From positions 17,487,258-17,551,257 of the forward strand of contig NC_063049.1 in NCBI RefSeq assembly GCF_018812025.1: a DNA stretch of 64,000 nt, read 5' to 3'. This document shows positions 11,134 through 26,600 of the stretch, piece by piece. The translations under genes were made by a program, and so were the position numbers. The notes under the pieces are model-generated. The model had not been told where the DNA came from. It ran no database searches and saw only the letters and a program-made list of their open reading frames with translations. How positions within the stretch are numbered: the first letter of the stretch is position 1; each line of letters opens with the position of its first letter. This stretch comes from Megalobrama amblycephala. Taxonomy: Eukaryota; Chordata; Actinopteri; Cypriniformes; Xenocyprididae.

Positions 11134-14100
11134 AGGATGTACATTTTTCAGTGCTGTAGAGCAGCTTAAATCCTGAATTGTAATCAAACATCTCTTATGC
11201 CACTGGTTTCAACTGTTGGATACAGATGCCAAGGCCAATCCTTTAAACACAAAGTTGCTACCTTTTAAGAGGCATTTACAGGGAACAAAAAACATTTCAG
11301 CTTTTTTATCTCTTGACTTGTTTTATTATTTGTTTTGATCAAGAATCTTGAAATATTTTACATTTTTAATTGATGAGGTGGGTTAAGAGAATGTTTTTTC
11401 AGTCTTAGAAAGAAGATCTAGTAGTAGTAACTAGTAGATCAGTGTTTAATAGCAGTGTCATGGCTTTGCACCCAACACATCAATGTACTGTAAATGAGTT
11501 CTAGAGTATTTTAAAGATTTGTTTATATCTCTTGCAGCCAGACAATTAGTTTTCCACTTTTCTTAAAGTGCTTTAAGCATTGCATTTAACTGTGCATTAA
11601 ATATCCCTAATACCTGACAGATATCACTGAAAATAAGAATTAAACAGCACAATGAGTCTGAGAAGTGGCCCACACTTTCTGACGTCAGGTTGACTGACAT
11701 GTCTTTGAAGGACAAATGTGGTTTGAAGTGTTGGAGGGCATCTAAAACGTTCAGTGGTTAAGACCACAGACTAAATTACTGAACTCGTTTACAGTACAGA
11801 TTCTTTATGGAAGCTGCTAACCACATTTCAACTAATTTCATGAGAATGCGTAACTATTTTAAAAGTTGCCAATTTTGTGCAAATTGGTATGATTTGATTG
11901 TTTAGGAAAAACTAAGCATGAGGGTCAACCCCTAAACCTAACCCTCAGTGAGGCATAAGCAGATTGCACAAAATCCTATGAATGAGGTCATACAAAATTT
12001 GCCACCAATTTTCAGTGGTGGACGAAGTACACAAATCAAGTACTTGAGTAAAAGTACAGATACGTATCATAAAATATGACTCAAGTGAAAGTATTTAGTG
12101 CTCCTTTTCAATTTTACTTGAGTGAAAGTATAAAAGTACTTGATTTTTAATGTACTTAAGTAAAAAAGTACTGATTGATGAATTTTTATTTTGTAATTTT
12201 ATAAAGGCCACTTATATGATTTAATTTTATATTATATATTTTATATAATCCTATTGCTCAAAATAATTATGAATGATTATGTCAAATAGCCAGCACTAGT
12301 CAGTATGGATGGAAGATTAGTGGATGCAGATACATAATATGTAATGTGTGTTGACAAACAATATAAAAAACATTGCTAAAACATTGCTGCAGCAGAGGGG
12401 AAGATGAGCATATGTTAATTTGTGTTAGAGTCGCACGATTCTGGATAAAATGAGAATCAAGATTTTTATTTGTCTCTTTCAAATAGAAATCATGATTCCC
12501 CCATGATTCTGAATAAACTAAAACTAAACTAAACTAAATTGCATATAATTATTTACTAGAGGACAAAATATTACCTGCTGCAGTCTATTTAAAAATATTT
12601 AATTAATTAATTTTAAAAAAAATGGGTTTGAATGAATGATTTAATGACTCACTCATAACTATTTCACTTGTTTCATTACTGGATGAATCAGTGTTTTTGG
12701 ACAAATCTTTTGAATGAATCATTTAATGTCAGAAACATTTTAATAGTCACTTGTCGCCCCCTAGTGCCGTAATGATGTAATCTATACAACTGTTATTTGA
12801 AGCGGCAAGTAAGTTTTAAAATGTGATTTGATCTGATTGAATCAAGATCGCGATCTGTAGACACATTGATGTGGACGTATCGCATTAAAGCATTTCAGTG
12901 GGCTTAAACAGATTGCCCTTTACAGCAGATTTAGTTCAAAAACATCTGATCTAAATGTGATTTTCAGTTTCAATAATTCATCCCAGAATTCAACATTAGT
13001 TGGCTTAACCGGACTTACTTACTTTACTTACAAACTTACTTTTCGCCATCAGTCACGCACACACTAGAGGATCCCCCAGGCTAATTTTCAGTCAGACTTG
13101 TAAATTTATTCACTGGAGAGTCGCTCTGAACAGATCATTGAATCAGTGATTTGTTGACTCGAACAACTGCAATACGATCAGTCCAATTCGCGAATGAATT
13201 GTTGATGTGATTTGTGAACCGATTTAACAGGATGATTGAAAAGAATCAGTTTGTGCACAAATCGGACACGACTTTTGCATCTCTGACCATGTGATGATTT
13301 CTTCATTTTAAAATAAGGATTAACGATATGTTTTATGAAATGTAGTTGAGTAAACAGTATGATTTTATGCTTTGGAATGTAGTGAAGTAAAAGTAAAAGT
13401 TGCTCAAAATGAAAATACTCTAGTAAAGTACAGATACTTGAAAAATGTACTTAAGTACAGTAACGAAGTAAAAATATTTCGTTACTGTCCACCACTGCCA
13501 ATTTTACAAAGCATAAAAAGTTTTGAATTGCCGTTAGAGTGTGTTGGAAAATTTTAATGCTCAATCCAGTGGTTCCCAGCCCTGGTCCTGGAGTATACCA
13601 GCACTGCACAGTGTAAATGTCTCCCTAATCAAACACAGCTGATTCAACTCATCAGCTCATTTAGGGCTTCAGACTGCGCCTAAAACAAAATATTTATTTG
13701 CAAGTGATATTTTTGCTGAGATCGCCACTGGCGACAACACAAACTAGCATGTTATAATTATACATTTATGTGCATGTTCTGTGACCAGTACCAGTAGACT
13801 ATGATTTCTGCGATGCAGAAAAAATAGACTGAATCAATTCATAAAAACGTAATTTACTGCATAGTGTGAATTGATGATGATAAATCAAGAGTTTGTCAGT
13901 ATAATTAAATCAAATCACGACATGGACTAATGTATGTGAATATTAAACCGCTTTATTGTAAATCCTGCATGTTCTGTGTCTGTGTGAATTAATGCCGCAG
14001 ACGCACAGTTCCGTTTTCTACACACATACTGAAGCAAGCGTGACGCTCGCTGTGTTTCTCAGCCTCTGCCGTCTCGACATGAACACAGAAACTTCATCTC

Positions 14101-17100
14101 CAGACTCAGAGCTGCTCTGATAGTCATTTCATGAGCATTTTAATGTTTCATTTGAGAAAAACTATCATCATATCATCTAGAAGCAAAGGTCTTTATGGCA
14201 ACCCATAAATAAAAGTTCGGGAAAAGTAACTTGTGACAGAATTACTATTGTACAGTATAATGTACACCGACGAGCCATTACATTATGACCACCACCAGCC
14301 TGGAGCAATGAGCGTGCCTGACAACCGAACTGTGCCGCATATGCAGTTCACAGAGCAGTGTATATGTTACCAGCAATGTGTGAAATCCAGCATTGTATAT
14401 ACCATCCGAGGACCAGCTTTCAGTCAGTAGACCGTTCGGTTTCAGAATGGGAAAAGCTGCCAAGTTGTCGGACTTTGACAAAGGACAAATTGTGATGGCA
14501 CGACACCTCGGACCTTCAGTCTTGGAAATGGCACTCCCTGTAGGTTGTTCAAGTAGGGCACAGATGGCCAAACAACGGACCGTCATCCAGCCGCGTGTCG
14601 TCCACAGCCCATTGATGCTAGAAGAGAGTGGAAACTGTCACACACTGTTCACAGTGACCGCAAGCCGGGTCTCCATACTAACTACACGCCATCGCCAACA
14701 ACTCATGAAATGGGCCCAAGTTCATTGAGATTGGACTGTGGATGATTGGAAGAAAGTGACCTGGTCTGACCAATCAAGATTCTTGGTGCATCAGGTTTGA
14801 AGGCCAAGCGTGGATACGCCGATTACAGGATTTGGCACCTGGATGCACTCTTGGGCGGACATGAGCCTGCAGCGTTTTTTTCCGGACACTTTAGGCCCCT
14901 GTGATGAGCAGGGCGGGCGAGAGCCGTGAGGGAACGACGCGAGGCCGGTGACACGAGTGATAACAAATCTCTCACAGAGAAGCTCCGGAAGCATGTCCCT
15001 CCTTCCTCCCGGTTTTCAGCACCAATGTAACGACGTTCGTATATACGGGAAGAAAGAGGCGGGAACCGGCGAATGTTTAACAATCTTTAATTCAAAATAA
15101 ACAAATACAAAACTAAAGTAAAATGCCGGCAGGTCCTCACAGACAACTGCCAGCCACACAAACATAACCAATCGAATCTATGTTTTGTGGTGTGTTTTTT
15201 ACACTACTACTTTTCTCCACTATTGCACTACCGGCACGCGTTCAGAACTCTTTACGCAGATCAGCTATGCTTCAGGAACTCAAGTAGCTATCATGCTGAG
15301 CATGAAAAAAACTGTCTACATTTCAATGCTCTCTTGGTAACTGTCTATGCAGGAACTTTTCATCAAAACTTACTTGGCTATTATACAATTTATTCATCTG
15401 TTTTGGATCTTGGACACGCTGTGATGTGCAAACAGACCGCTATACAGCGGGGATCTGTTACGTCCACTCAAAAGATTAATGGCGTTTTGCTTATCTTGCT
15501 GCTGCTCTCCGGGGATATTCAACTAAATCTACCCGGGAATACAGCAGGACTCTGGCGCTGAGCCTTATTTGGCAACAACCATGGTGGTGTCTCACAATGA
15601 GGTGAGTGCCTGGGGATTTCCTGTAGATCTACCTGGCCTCCCAAACAACAAAGTGAGTTTAGTTAACAACGTACACAACGCTCCAGGGTATGATATTTCT
15701 ACACTGCTTTCCGGTTATTTTACAAGAAGCTCAATTGAGGTACCAACGTATAATGCTAATGCTTCCTTGTGTTGAAATCCTGCAGTAAGAAAGCAGAGGC
15801 TATGCAAGATCTTTCAAACTGTTAACCATGCAAAAGTCCTATGGGACCCGAAAGTGAAACCAAGAGGACTTTTTGGTGGACATTTGAAAATCAGAAGTAT
15901 AGTTTCAAAGAACGAACAATTGTCTCATTTATTATCCAACTCAAATTTGGACTTTCTTTGTATCTCTGAGACGTGGCTGCAACAATCTTCTTCTAGTGTA
16001 TTTATTATGCCTGGATATCAGCCTGAAGGGGGAGTATTAATATACGTCAAAGATGGCATTAAGTGTGAACGTCTCATGTTTAACAACGTTAATGATTTAG
16101 AATTTGGGGGTTTGAATATTATTCTATCCCCTCAAATGTCATTTATTGTTTTATGTGTATATAGACCCCCTTCAGCAAAAGATACCTTCTATGATCAACT
16201 TATCAAAGGAAATAATTCTTATGGGTGATTTTAACTTGAACTGGGAAGATAAATTAAAAAGGAAAAAAATAAAAATGATTGCAGATAAATTCAATTTAAA
16301 TCAATTAATTAAAGGCCCAAAAAGAATTGCTAAATCTTCCAAGACACAGTTAGATTTAATATTTACCAACAAACCCATAAGGATAATTAAGAGTTATAAT
16401 GTTATCACTGGGTTATCTGTTCATAATTTAACCTTGGCTGCATGGAAACTAACAAAAAATAGGTTTAAAAATAATACAGTAACTTCTAATGTTTTTCATT
16501 GTATACCTAAAGGAAAATTAATAGCATTTAATGAGGAAATAGCTGGTTTAAAGTGGAACGATAAACTATCTTCTAAGGATGTAGATTATGGTTGTAATAC
16601 ATTTTTTAATAAAATTAATTCTGTAAGAGATAAATTTACTGTTAGAGTTCAGAAAAAAAAAATCAAGCATAAAAATAATTTTCCGTGGTTCAATGAGACT
16701 TTATGGAAGCTGATAGGGATAGGTAGGGATTCAGCTGTAAAGAAAGCTATTAAGTCTGGAAGAGATATAGATAGGCTCCGTTATAAAGGTTTGTGAAATA
16801 AAGTTATCCGAGAGATGAGAGTAGCTAAATCTAATTATTATCTTCATCTAATGAGCGAGGCAAAAGGCAATAGCAAGCTAATTTGGAAAAACATAAATAG
16901 TTTTTTATGGAAGGAGCCAACTTTTATAGAAGATTTTAAGCTTAAAGTTCAGGGAAAGCAAATTGAAGATGATTATGCCATTGCTACTACCTTTAATAGT
17001 TTTTTTTTTTTTTTTTTTTATTAGTGAATTAGGGGAAAAATTTGTAAGGAGGGAAATAAATATGTTTCTGGTTGATGTTGGTAGTAAAAGTTTTAATATT

Positions 17101-20100
17101 ACCAAGACTAATGAAAAATGCAAGTTTACAAAATTATTAGCTTATTAAAAAATTCTAAATGTAGAGATGTTCATCAATTGGACACCATATTTTAACTCCT
17201 GTTATTACTCAGAACTTTCAGTTCTCATCTGACGCTCTAGCGTGATATCCTCATATTTATCAAATATAGAACAATATGTAAAAATTAAAGGGGTTAAGTC
17301 CTGTAACTTACATTATACAATGGGTGTACCCCAAGGATCAGTGTTAGATCCCGTATTATTCAGTCTTTATGTTAATGATCTCCCGAAACAGTGTGAAGGG
17401 ATACAAGTGCAAATGTATGCTGATGATACTGTCATTTTTACGCATGCGAAAACAGCAGAGTTAGCAGCCGAAAAGCTACATGCTGCTATTGAAAGGATTA
17501 CACAGTGGCTGGAGCAATCGTGTCTTAGCTTGAATATTGGTAAAACAAAAGGAATTTTCATCTCAAAAACAAAGGTTCAATCTCCTAATGTTGATATTTT
17601 TATAAATGGTGAAAAGATAAAAATATTTAATGAGTTCCATTATCTTGGTGTAATATTGGACTCAAATCTTAGTTTTAAAAAACATGTAAAGGAAATGGTG
17701 AGGAATATTAAATATAACTATATTAAAAATCTACAAGAAATCTTTGAACTTTGACTTTATCTCAAGAATCCTATAATGCAGCTCATTCTTTCTGATAAGA
17801 TCACACCCTACACTGCCTTGATACTGTAGGTTCTTGGTAGAAATCTTAGCATCAGGATATATTGACTGTGTAATTAAGCACATTGTTTTTCAGATATTGT
17901 AGGTCAATAATTAAGTTTCAAATTGCCTTTACATTCATTTTATGCAAATTGGTATTTTGAACAGCAGGATATTGACCTGTGGAGGTAGAGCATAATTAAC
18001 AGATTAGATATGTTGATGAGAATTAAAATATTTAGACTGGGAGAGATTGTGACGTGCAGCAGATCAGAGCAGGATTGCCCAAACACACCTACTCAGGAAC
18101 ACTCAGAACAATGTAGAAGCAGCAGTTTAGCATGTCATAGACATCCTATACAAGTAGCATATAGTTTCATCCGCTGTCCCTTAAACATGGTGCCCATACA
18201 GTCTTGGCCAGAAAGATCCATCTTATCTGTGATGTTTCTCAGTTATGTAAGTCATTATAACATGTCAACTTGATTTGTTATAAACATCTGCATTTTTTTC
18301 TCTGTTTCTCAAAACATTTCACCACATTTAGTCAGTTTTGGGGTGTGTTCACACTTGGACTTTGGTTCTCTTGGTTATTTTAATCCAGACCAAAATAGAA
18401 AATGATACAGTTAGTCCTGGTTCACTTAGTGTTCACACTGTCATTTTTAAAACCATTCCTGAAGATACAAATAAAATAAAATAAAAAAATAAAAACAGTG
18501 GTACATATGGTGATATTTTTTTTTTCCAGCTGAGAACTCATAAAGAGCTTATAAAATGTGTAAAAGTCAAAACTGCTCCAGGGATTCCTCCGTTGCACAC
18601 AAATGAAGATCTGGTGCAAAGAGACACGGTTCAGACGCCTGCATTGAACTGTAATGGGCAACATTGCTCACTCCTATGACTAGAAAGTCCTGTTTTTGGT
18701 TCTCTTAGATGTCTTTGGTCTGCGTTGCATTCATATTTCAGTCACACCACCTCAGAGTTCGTCTCAGTGGGTCTCGGTCCGCTTATTTGGTGCACACCAG
18801 GGTTCGGATGGCAGCATTCACGCTTGTTCAAATAAACTAACACTTCAAATAAATTAACAGAGCAATCACACCAGAGTTTGATTTAATCAAACCAAACCTG
18901 CCAAGTGTGAACACACCCTTAATGTCATTATTATTGTCCCTGATACTTGTGAAAAGCAGGAAAGATGAAGCCTAAGCTCTTTCTACATACTTTACAATTA
19001 CAAATACGGATGTTACAATACCAAAATTCCAGTAGTTGATATCAGTTTCAATACCAAAACTTAAATATTAATATACATTTGTTCTGGAGGAAAAGGCATC
19101 AGTCTTCCATCACACTAAAGAAGGAAGGAAAAGGAGGAAATCTCCGTTTGAAACATGGCAGGAAATGTCACTTTTCACAGGCTCTGATACCCCTCCCAGG
19201 GTCAGAGCCCCTTCGGTTCAAGAAGATAGCTTTGCAGCCCTTGTCTGATTCATCCTAAAGATAAATATGGGAGTGTTATCTCAAATAAGCAGTATACACT
19301 CTGTGAAGAGAAGATGGATCTCATAGTGTTATTAACTCCCTCGAGTCGTCGGTCACGCCGGCGATACCGCCTCGTTTTTTTTTTTTCCAGTGTGAAAGAG
19401 ACTCAAAATACTCTGTCACTGTTGCACATACAATTAAGTTATACATCATTTTAATCTGTGGAATATCTTCTTTTATTTGTGTACACTCCGAGTAAAAACA
19501 AAATGTTGTGCTTTTTGTAAAATAAAGAAAACTAACACGATTCGTGATCTCTCGTCTCCCTCTGAACGAAGTCCAATCTGATAGTTCTCAGAAAATGAAC
19601 TGTAACTTAGTGAATACTAATCACAAAAAAATAGACTTTTGTCTAAAGAAATGTTGAAATGTCAGGTTTTAAATCGTGTAAGTCAAATTGAAAAAAAAAA
19701 AAACCTGTTTTATGTAATCTGCATGAAAAGAGAGCCATGTCAGAAGTCCGTGATTCAGCTCATTATCCGCTAATGCGGCCATGCCCAAGGAAGCCAGCGC
19801 TATTCAGACGCAAATTCTGAGGCAATACATGTATACATCGTCTCAATCGTGTATTTATTGTCTTCAAAAGTGTTTATCTGTATGTTAAAGCCATGGTTAG
19901 AGACCTCTGGAAGACATGCTGTTAGTTCCTGGATTGTCACATGGCCTATTCTTCTTTAGGAGGCATTTGTGGACTAAAGGTGCACAGAGCGCCCTCCAGC
20001 TGCAAGTATGAATTGAAAACACAGTATCCAGCGCTTATAGTGATGACAATAAATATTGAATAAATATTACTCCTCTGTATAGAAAATTGACATAAACATA

Positions 20101-20604
20101 TGAGAATCCATCAATATTTCTCTAAATGTGCATGCTTTTAAGCTAAAAGCATATATGAAATGCCATAGAGGTAACATAATTGTTCAGACACTTTGCATCA
20201 CAGAAATACATTATATTTTAAAGTATATAATAGAATACCATTATTTTAAATTGTAATAATATTTCACAGTATTGCTGTTTTTTTCTGTATGTACACCATG
20301 ATGAGCTTGAGACATGATCACAGAGGGTTTTTTTCACAGCCTACCTGTCTGAAAGAGCACATTAATATGCAAGTCATTACAGCTCATTATGCGATTATTT
20401 TGTCTTCTCAGGTGTGAATTACAGGATTATTCATGATGACTCACGCCTCCATGCATACTGTGTTTCTTGACAAAAAGTGTCTTACAAAAACTAAATCTCT
20501 CTATTGTTTTATATGAACGAGTAGGCAGGATAATTTTTTACATCATTTTGAAGCAAAAACTCTAGTCTACAACCTCCAATACCCAGAAGTCTTGTGAACA
20601 CAGA

Positions 20605-20684
<80 letters not shown>

Positions 20685-23600
20685 TTTTTATTTATTTTTT
20701 TTTTTTTTGGCCTTATTTCAGTGACTTAAGTTTTTTGTTTTTTTTCAATAACCACGCATAAACGTTATTTCTTCAAAAACACAAACATGTACATACATGT
20801 TCCTCACATATTATCGTAGCCTAGTTCGTGCTGAATACAGTGTAATGACACTTTTTCCATTAATATGTTTATGAACAACTGAAAAAAGCACAAATGTCAG
20901 GGCATGTCAAAACTTCTCCAGGGCCCCGAAAATCCTCAGACCCCAGAGGGTTAAAGGAAAAGAGACCAATTCACCATCCGTCTTTCCTGCTGTATTGACA
21001 GCTAGTGTTCAATGCACATCTAAAAGGAATAGTTTATCCAAATGATAAAAACTCTGTCATTATTTACTTGCCTACAGGTTATTCTAAACCTGTATTTTTC
21101 CATGGATCACAAAAATAGATTTTTTGTCAGAAAATAATGACAATCTCATGCTTGGGGAAACTATTCCTATACTCATTTTTATCTTATATCTTTGACAATT
21201 TTGCCTTTATTCAGTAGTACAGAGGATGATACAGAGGAATTTATGGAGTGGACAGAAAGAAACCGGATTAGGAAAGGACCATACGCCAGGATTCTAAATC
21301 ATAAGCCTGACAGTGTTAGTGATTGAACGTTATATCACCAAGGCCAATATAGGAAGATAATATAGCAGTTTTTAATTATCAGCATCAGACAATAAGTTTT
21401 TCGGTCCCACTTTATATTACAATGTACTTATTGGGTTCATATTGAATTGCAAAACAAGTTTGCAGCTATTGAGGTGGGGTACGGGTAAGGTTAGGGAAAG
21501 CTTTGGTGGTATGGGTAGGTTTAAGGGTAGGGGTAAGGGTTAAGGGATGGGTCAAGAGTGTAATTATAAATGTAATTACAGAAATTAATTACAGATGTAA
21601 TTACATGCAGGTGTTTTTAAAATATAACTACAATGTAAAAACATGTATGTACACAATAAGTGCATGGTATCAAATGAGTAATTTAAATGTAAGTATAGTA
21701 AGCATAGTAGTTAAGGCCACTTAATATAAAGTGGGTCCAGTTTTTCTATTTGCCTGATAAGTGTCAGAAGTGGGTGTTTATTTTGAAAGTGCCAAGACTT
21801 TTATTTTGATAGTGCTAAAAACATCAGTGCCTACAGTAAGCACAGATGCACAAGGAGCTTTTATTCTCCATCTTTATTAGATTACTGTCTTTGATTAACA
21901 GTTATGTCAAATTAATTATTATGAAAAACCTATGTAAAAAAAAAAAGAAAAAAAGAAAAAGTGAAATGCTATAATACTTTCTCATATACTGTCTCATATA
22001 CATTCAGCAAATCTATATCATTTAAAGAAGTCTTTGAATATCAAATAATTGTTTCATTTCATGAGCCTTGCAAACTTTGATGAATCCAGCTGCTATATCT
22101 TCTAAAGTGTGTATTTGAGGCCTGCATAAAATTAGGTGTACTCTTATGTGATGGTTTGTTCATGCAAATCAGATGTGACAAGTTTTGTTGTCACTGGACA
22201 CATGCAAGCGAGAAATCCTGGATTTCAAATGATGCTGTGCAAGCCTCTCTTTCAGTGTAAAACAGTGTTATCAATTGCCAGGCAGAAATTTAAATGCTAA
22301 TCACTGAGAATAACAGAATCAGAAATCAGAAAACCTCTCCTCAGTAAGCTAAAGCCACACAATGCGATATCTAATTTATAGCTGAAGCTCAAACACACTT
22401 AGAGGGGTTTGAATAATTGCTAAAAGTAAGTATGAGTAAAAGTGATGTTTGATGTTTCTGTCAACCCCTTTGTTTATTCAGAACATTTTCTCACACCCCC
22501 TCTATGCTTTAGGCAAGAGTATAAAGCACACAGCTTGAGCACAGCACAAAGCCCACTGATTTCCTGCCAGTTTCACCTATTCAAATTATGCTATCCTACG
22601 TAATAATGGATTTAGGACTGCCCCGCACAATATAAAGGTCAGTGTGGTGGCACCTAGCTCTCTGCTGTAATTTATTGGCTCGTAAGTCATGCACTTTTTT
22701 CAGATTTTATGAATTGCTAAATACAAATGATGGCAGCTGCCATTTAGAACGTTATAAACAAGACTTATTCAAAATCTGCAAAATCTGCTTCACACATTTG
22801 CACATGGAAATCACCAGTTTACACATTCATTATCAGTGGTTAACATAGACAAAGAAATATTGAAATTATATTTTGATTGAGTGATGTTTAAAAAAAAAAA
22901 AAAAACATTGTAAAAAGATCATTTTAAAATTCATGTTGGAATGATCATTAACATGGTTCTCTAACCAGGCATAAATCAATTTTTTTTTTTTCAACAGTCA
23001 GTTCATCCACACTGAGCAATTTTTGTGTCAAGCAGCAAAACTGCTTTACTACTTGACATAATAATTGCTTATCAAAAGAAAATATGTTTCATCTACAGTA
23101 GGATTTTGGGCCAATGAAATCGCACAGTAGGTGGCTACCTGGTACAATGCAAAATAAATGGGAGCAAAGCATTCAAATCATTGCTTTGTTGCTTCTTATT
23201 GTAATTGGGCACTTGAACTTGAGGGAAATTGCTTGTCCTTTTTTTTTTTTTTTTCAGTAGGATGCTGGGACTCTCAAGGCCTTAATTAAATATAAATGCA
23301 CTAGCCAAATAAGTTCTAGCAAAGTCTTTCTCAGTTCCTGAACTGACCTTGCAATCCTTAACAGTTCATTATTCACAGTCTGCATTTCATCCAATTAAGC
23401 CTTGGCATAAAATGCCAAACGATCTTAAGCATCATCATTTACAATTGACTTGTTCTAGCAGGGTTTCTTTGATTCTGTTGTCCTTGTAGATCTCTAGGTG
23501 ACAGCAGTTACTGAAAGGCAGTGTTATTAAAGGATTAGTTCACTTCTGAATGAAAATTTCCTGATAATTTACTCACCCCCATGTCATCCAAGATGTTTAT

Positions 23601-26600
23601 GTCTTTCTTTCTTTAGTCGAAAAGAAATTAAGGTTTTTGAGGAAAACATTCCAGGATTTTTCTCCATATAGTAGACTTCAGTGGGGTTCACCGGGTTGAA
23701 GGTCCAAACTGCAGTTTCAGTGCAACTTCAAAGGACTCTACACGATCCCAGATGAGGAATAAGGGTCTTGTCTAGCGAAACAATCTTTCATTTTTAAAAA
23801 ACAAAAAAATAAATGCTTGTCTTGCACTGCTCTGCGATGCGCTACGCATTACATTGAAAGGTCACTCGTGACGTAGGCGAAAGTACCGCGGTAGGGCGAA
23901 AAACATTTTCAAAAACAACTTCAAAATCGTCCGATATCATTTTTACCTTCTTTTTTTTTTTTTTGTAAAGGGTGTTTATCTTTGCACGTTCACTTTGTAG
24001 ACACTGGATTGGTACTTCCACCTACGTCATGATTGCAGAGCTAGTGCAAGACGAGCATTTGTGTTTAAAAACACATATATACATTTTTAATTTTTTAGAA
24101 AATGAACATTATTCCTCATCTGGGATCGTGTAGAGCCCTTTGAAGCTGCACTGAAACTGCAATTTGGACCTTCAACCTGTTGAAACCCACTGAAGTCTAT
24201 ATGGAGACAAATTCCTGCATTGAATAGAATATCTGATGTTGAACCTTTATGTTTGAATGGCTATGCTGGCGTGTTAGCGAGATCTCTGCTGCCCCACTGT
24301 GTTCATGCCAACACAAACACGCGCACACATTGAAGGAATGCATATATGCGTGTCTGAGCGCCCTGAAGAGGAAATTAAGTGTGATTCATTCATACTACTG
24401 GATTTGAAAATTGCTGAAGGTCTCTGTGAATTAATGAGTTTAAATAGTTTATCACTTTGTTCCTTCTTTTTATTCATTTTCTCTTCATTCAGATTAAGTC
24501 ATCACATCTACATCATTCTTTCACTGCACTGTGTCGTGATGCCACATACACTGATTTAGTTGTTTCTTTTATTCCCCCCCAGTGATCTGGTGAACGGTCT
24601 GGTGTCCCTGATGAACAGTAACATCAGCAGTCCAGTTAACCTGGTGAGTTTATAATTTTGCTTAAATTAACAAACCATAGGGGCCATTCACACATTCAGT
24701 TGTTGTAATATTTCTGAATGGCTATAATTATCATTTTATTCTTAGAAATTGAGGGGGGAAAAAATCTTTTGACAGTCATTAGTACAGGTTTGTTATAAAT
24801 AACTAAAACTAAAACCATAAAAAAAGCTGTTACTTGAAATAAATGTTAACTGAAATAAAATATTAAAACCCCTAAACTTATTTTATTGAAGCTAGTTGGC
24901 AAGGAAACATTCATCATTTTCATTTAGTTTAACTAAATCAAATACAACTAAAACTGAAATAAAAATAATAAAAACTATATAGACATTTAAAAGAACAATA
25001 AAAGTAACAAAAACACAAAATTAATTATCAGTATCTTGATGATACTAAAACAACACTGCATCAGTATCAGTGATACAGGCATTTTTTTTTTTTTTTTTTA
25101 TAGTACTTGATGCCACTAAAGAAATATGTAAAATGTCAGATATTTAAAACACTGTCTTTATGTTGTTTTCACATAAATTTGGAGATTCAGTGTTAAATAT
25201 TTATGCTTACACATTTTAATTTTAGGTGTGAACCTGTTCAATTAAATACATTTTTATTGATTTAATAGCACTAGATTCTTTTAATTTGTTTTTTACAGCA
25301 TTTATTAATCAGTTAACATTAGTTAATTTACAAATATACTATTGATCATTTTTATTTATTGTTCGTTTATGATATGTTAATTTATACAACTTGAAATGTT
25401 AAAATTGTATTCGCATATTTAGTAGTATTAAGTGCTATCAGTTCAATTAAATGTAACATAAAGGCTGAATTATTCTGTCAGACAGGCTTAAAATAGCTTT
25501 GAAAAGTGTAATGATGTGACAGGCAATAGACTGGTCTTTTTAGATCATATCTGTCCAGTTCATTTAGAACAAACAGTCATTTACTAGCTTAAACTTATTT
25601 TCATGTAATCAAATAACTAAAAATATGATGTTTTGGTTAACACTGGGCACATTGTCCAAGGAGTGAATTGCTTGGCCTTCAATCTTAGTCAATACAATGT
25701 GAAGACGATATTAAGACGATATCTCCCACGTAACCCTATTGATCTATCTTCCTTATGTCCGCTCGCTTCTCTCTTATAGGGCAATCCAGAGGAACACACC
25801 ATATTGGAGTTTGCGCAACTTATTAAGAGTCTAGTTGGTACGTTGAAATTCTTTAGAATTGGAAATGGGGTATTAGAATCTTAAGTTAACACCAAAACAC
25901 TGAATGTCTCCTCAGTGAGCCGCAGTCATATTCAGTTCCTTCCAGAAGCTCAGGATGATCCACAAAGAAGACGGCCAGACATCCGCAAAGCCAAAATGCT
26001 TCTGGGCTGGGAACCTGTGGTGAGTTATGTACTGATCATTGCGTCTCACTGTTGATTATTGGGGCCATTTTAACCATTTGACATCTATCCATTTGACATC
26101 CATCCATCCATACCTATTTGACATCCATCCAGTTGACATCCACCCATCCATACCCATTTGACATCCATCCATTTGACATCCATCCATCCATACCTATTTG
26201 ACATCCATGCGTGCATACATATTTTTCTATCCATCCATCCATACATACATTCGTTGTTCCATCCATCCATATGTACATGCATCCATCCATCCATTAATAT
26301 GTACATATGTTAACTTTTTCCCTGCCATTGACACATTTTTCCGCCAACCTTGTTTTCACTCTTATACTGTAGGGGGCCCTGTTTTTCTGAAATAGTACAG
26401 CATCTCCAGATCCAAAAACAAGTAAAGAAAAAGATCTGCATAGCTGTAAACACACATATCACTCACTATACCCTCGTTCACTATTCCCTACATTAGTCCA
26501 CTAATGTAGTTCACTTGAGAGAGCGAAAGAAAATGAGTGAGCAAATTCAGACACTGTGGGCTATAGGGCTATAGTTTGTGCTTGCTTTTAAATAATTATT

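Noticed and set aside
14791..15083. Two overlapping minus-strand frames of 67 and 86 codons
   Set aside because: They span the junction of a Tc1 remnant and an LTR fragment and resemble no protein family.
26085..26306. Frame rich in MDGWM repeats
   Set aside because: Product of the CCAT minisatellite inside a uxs1 intron.
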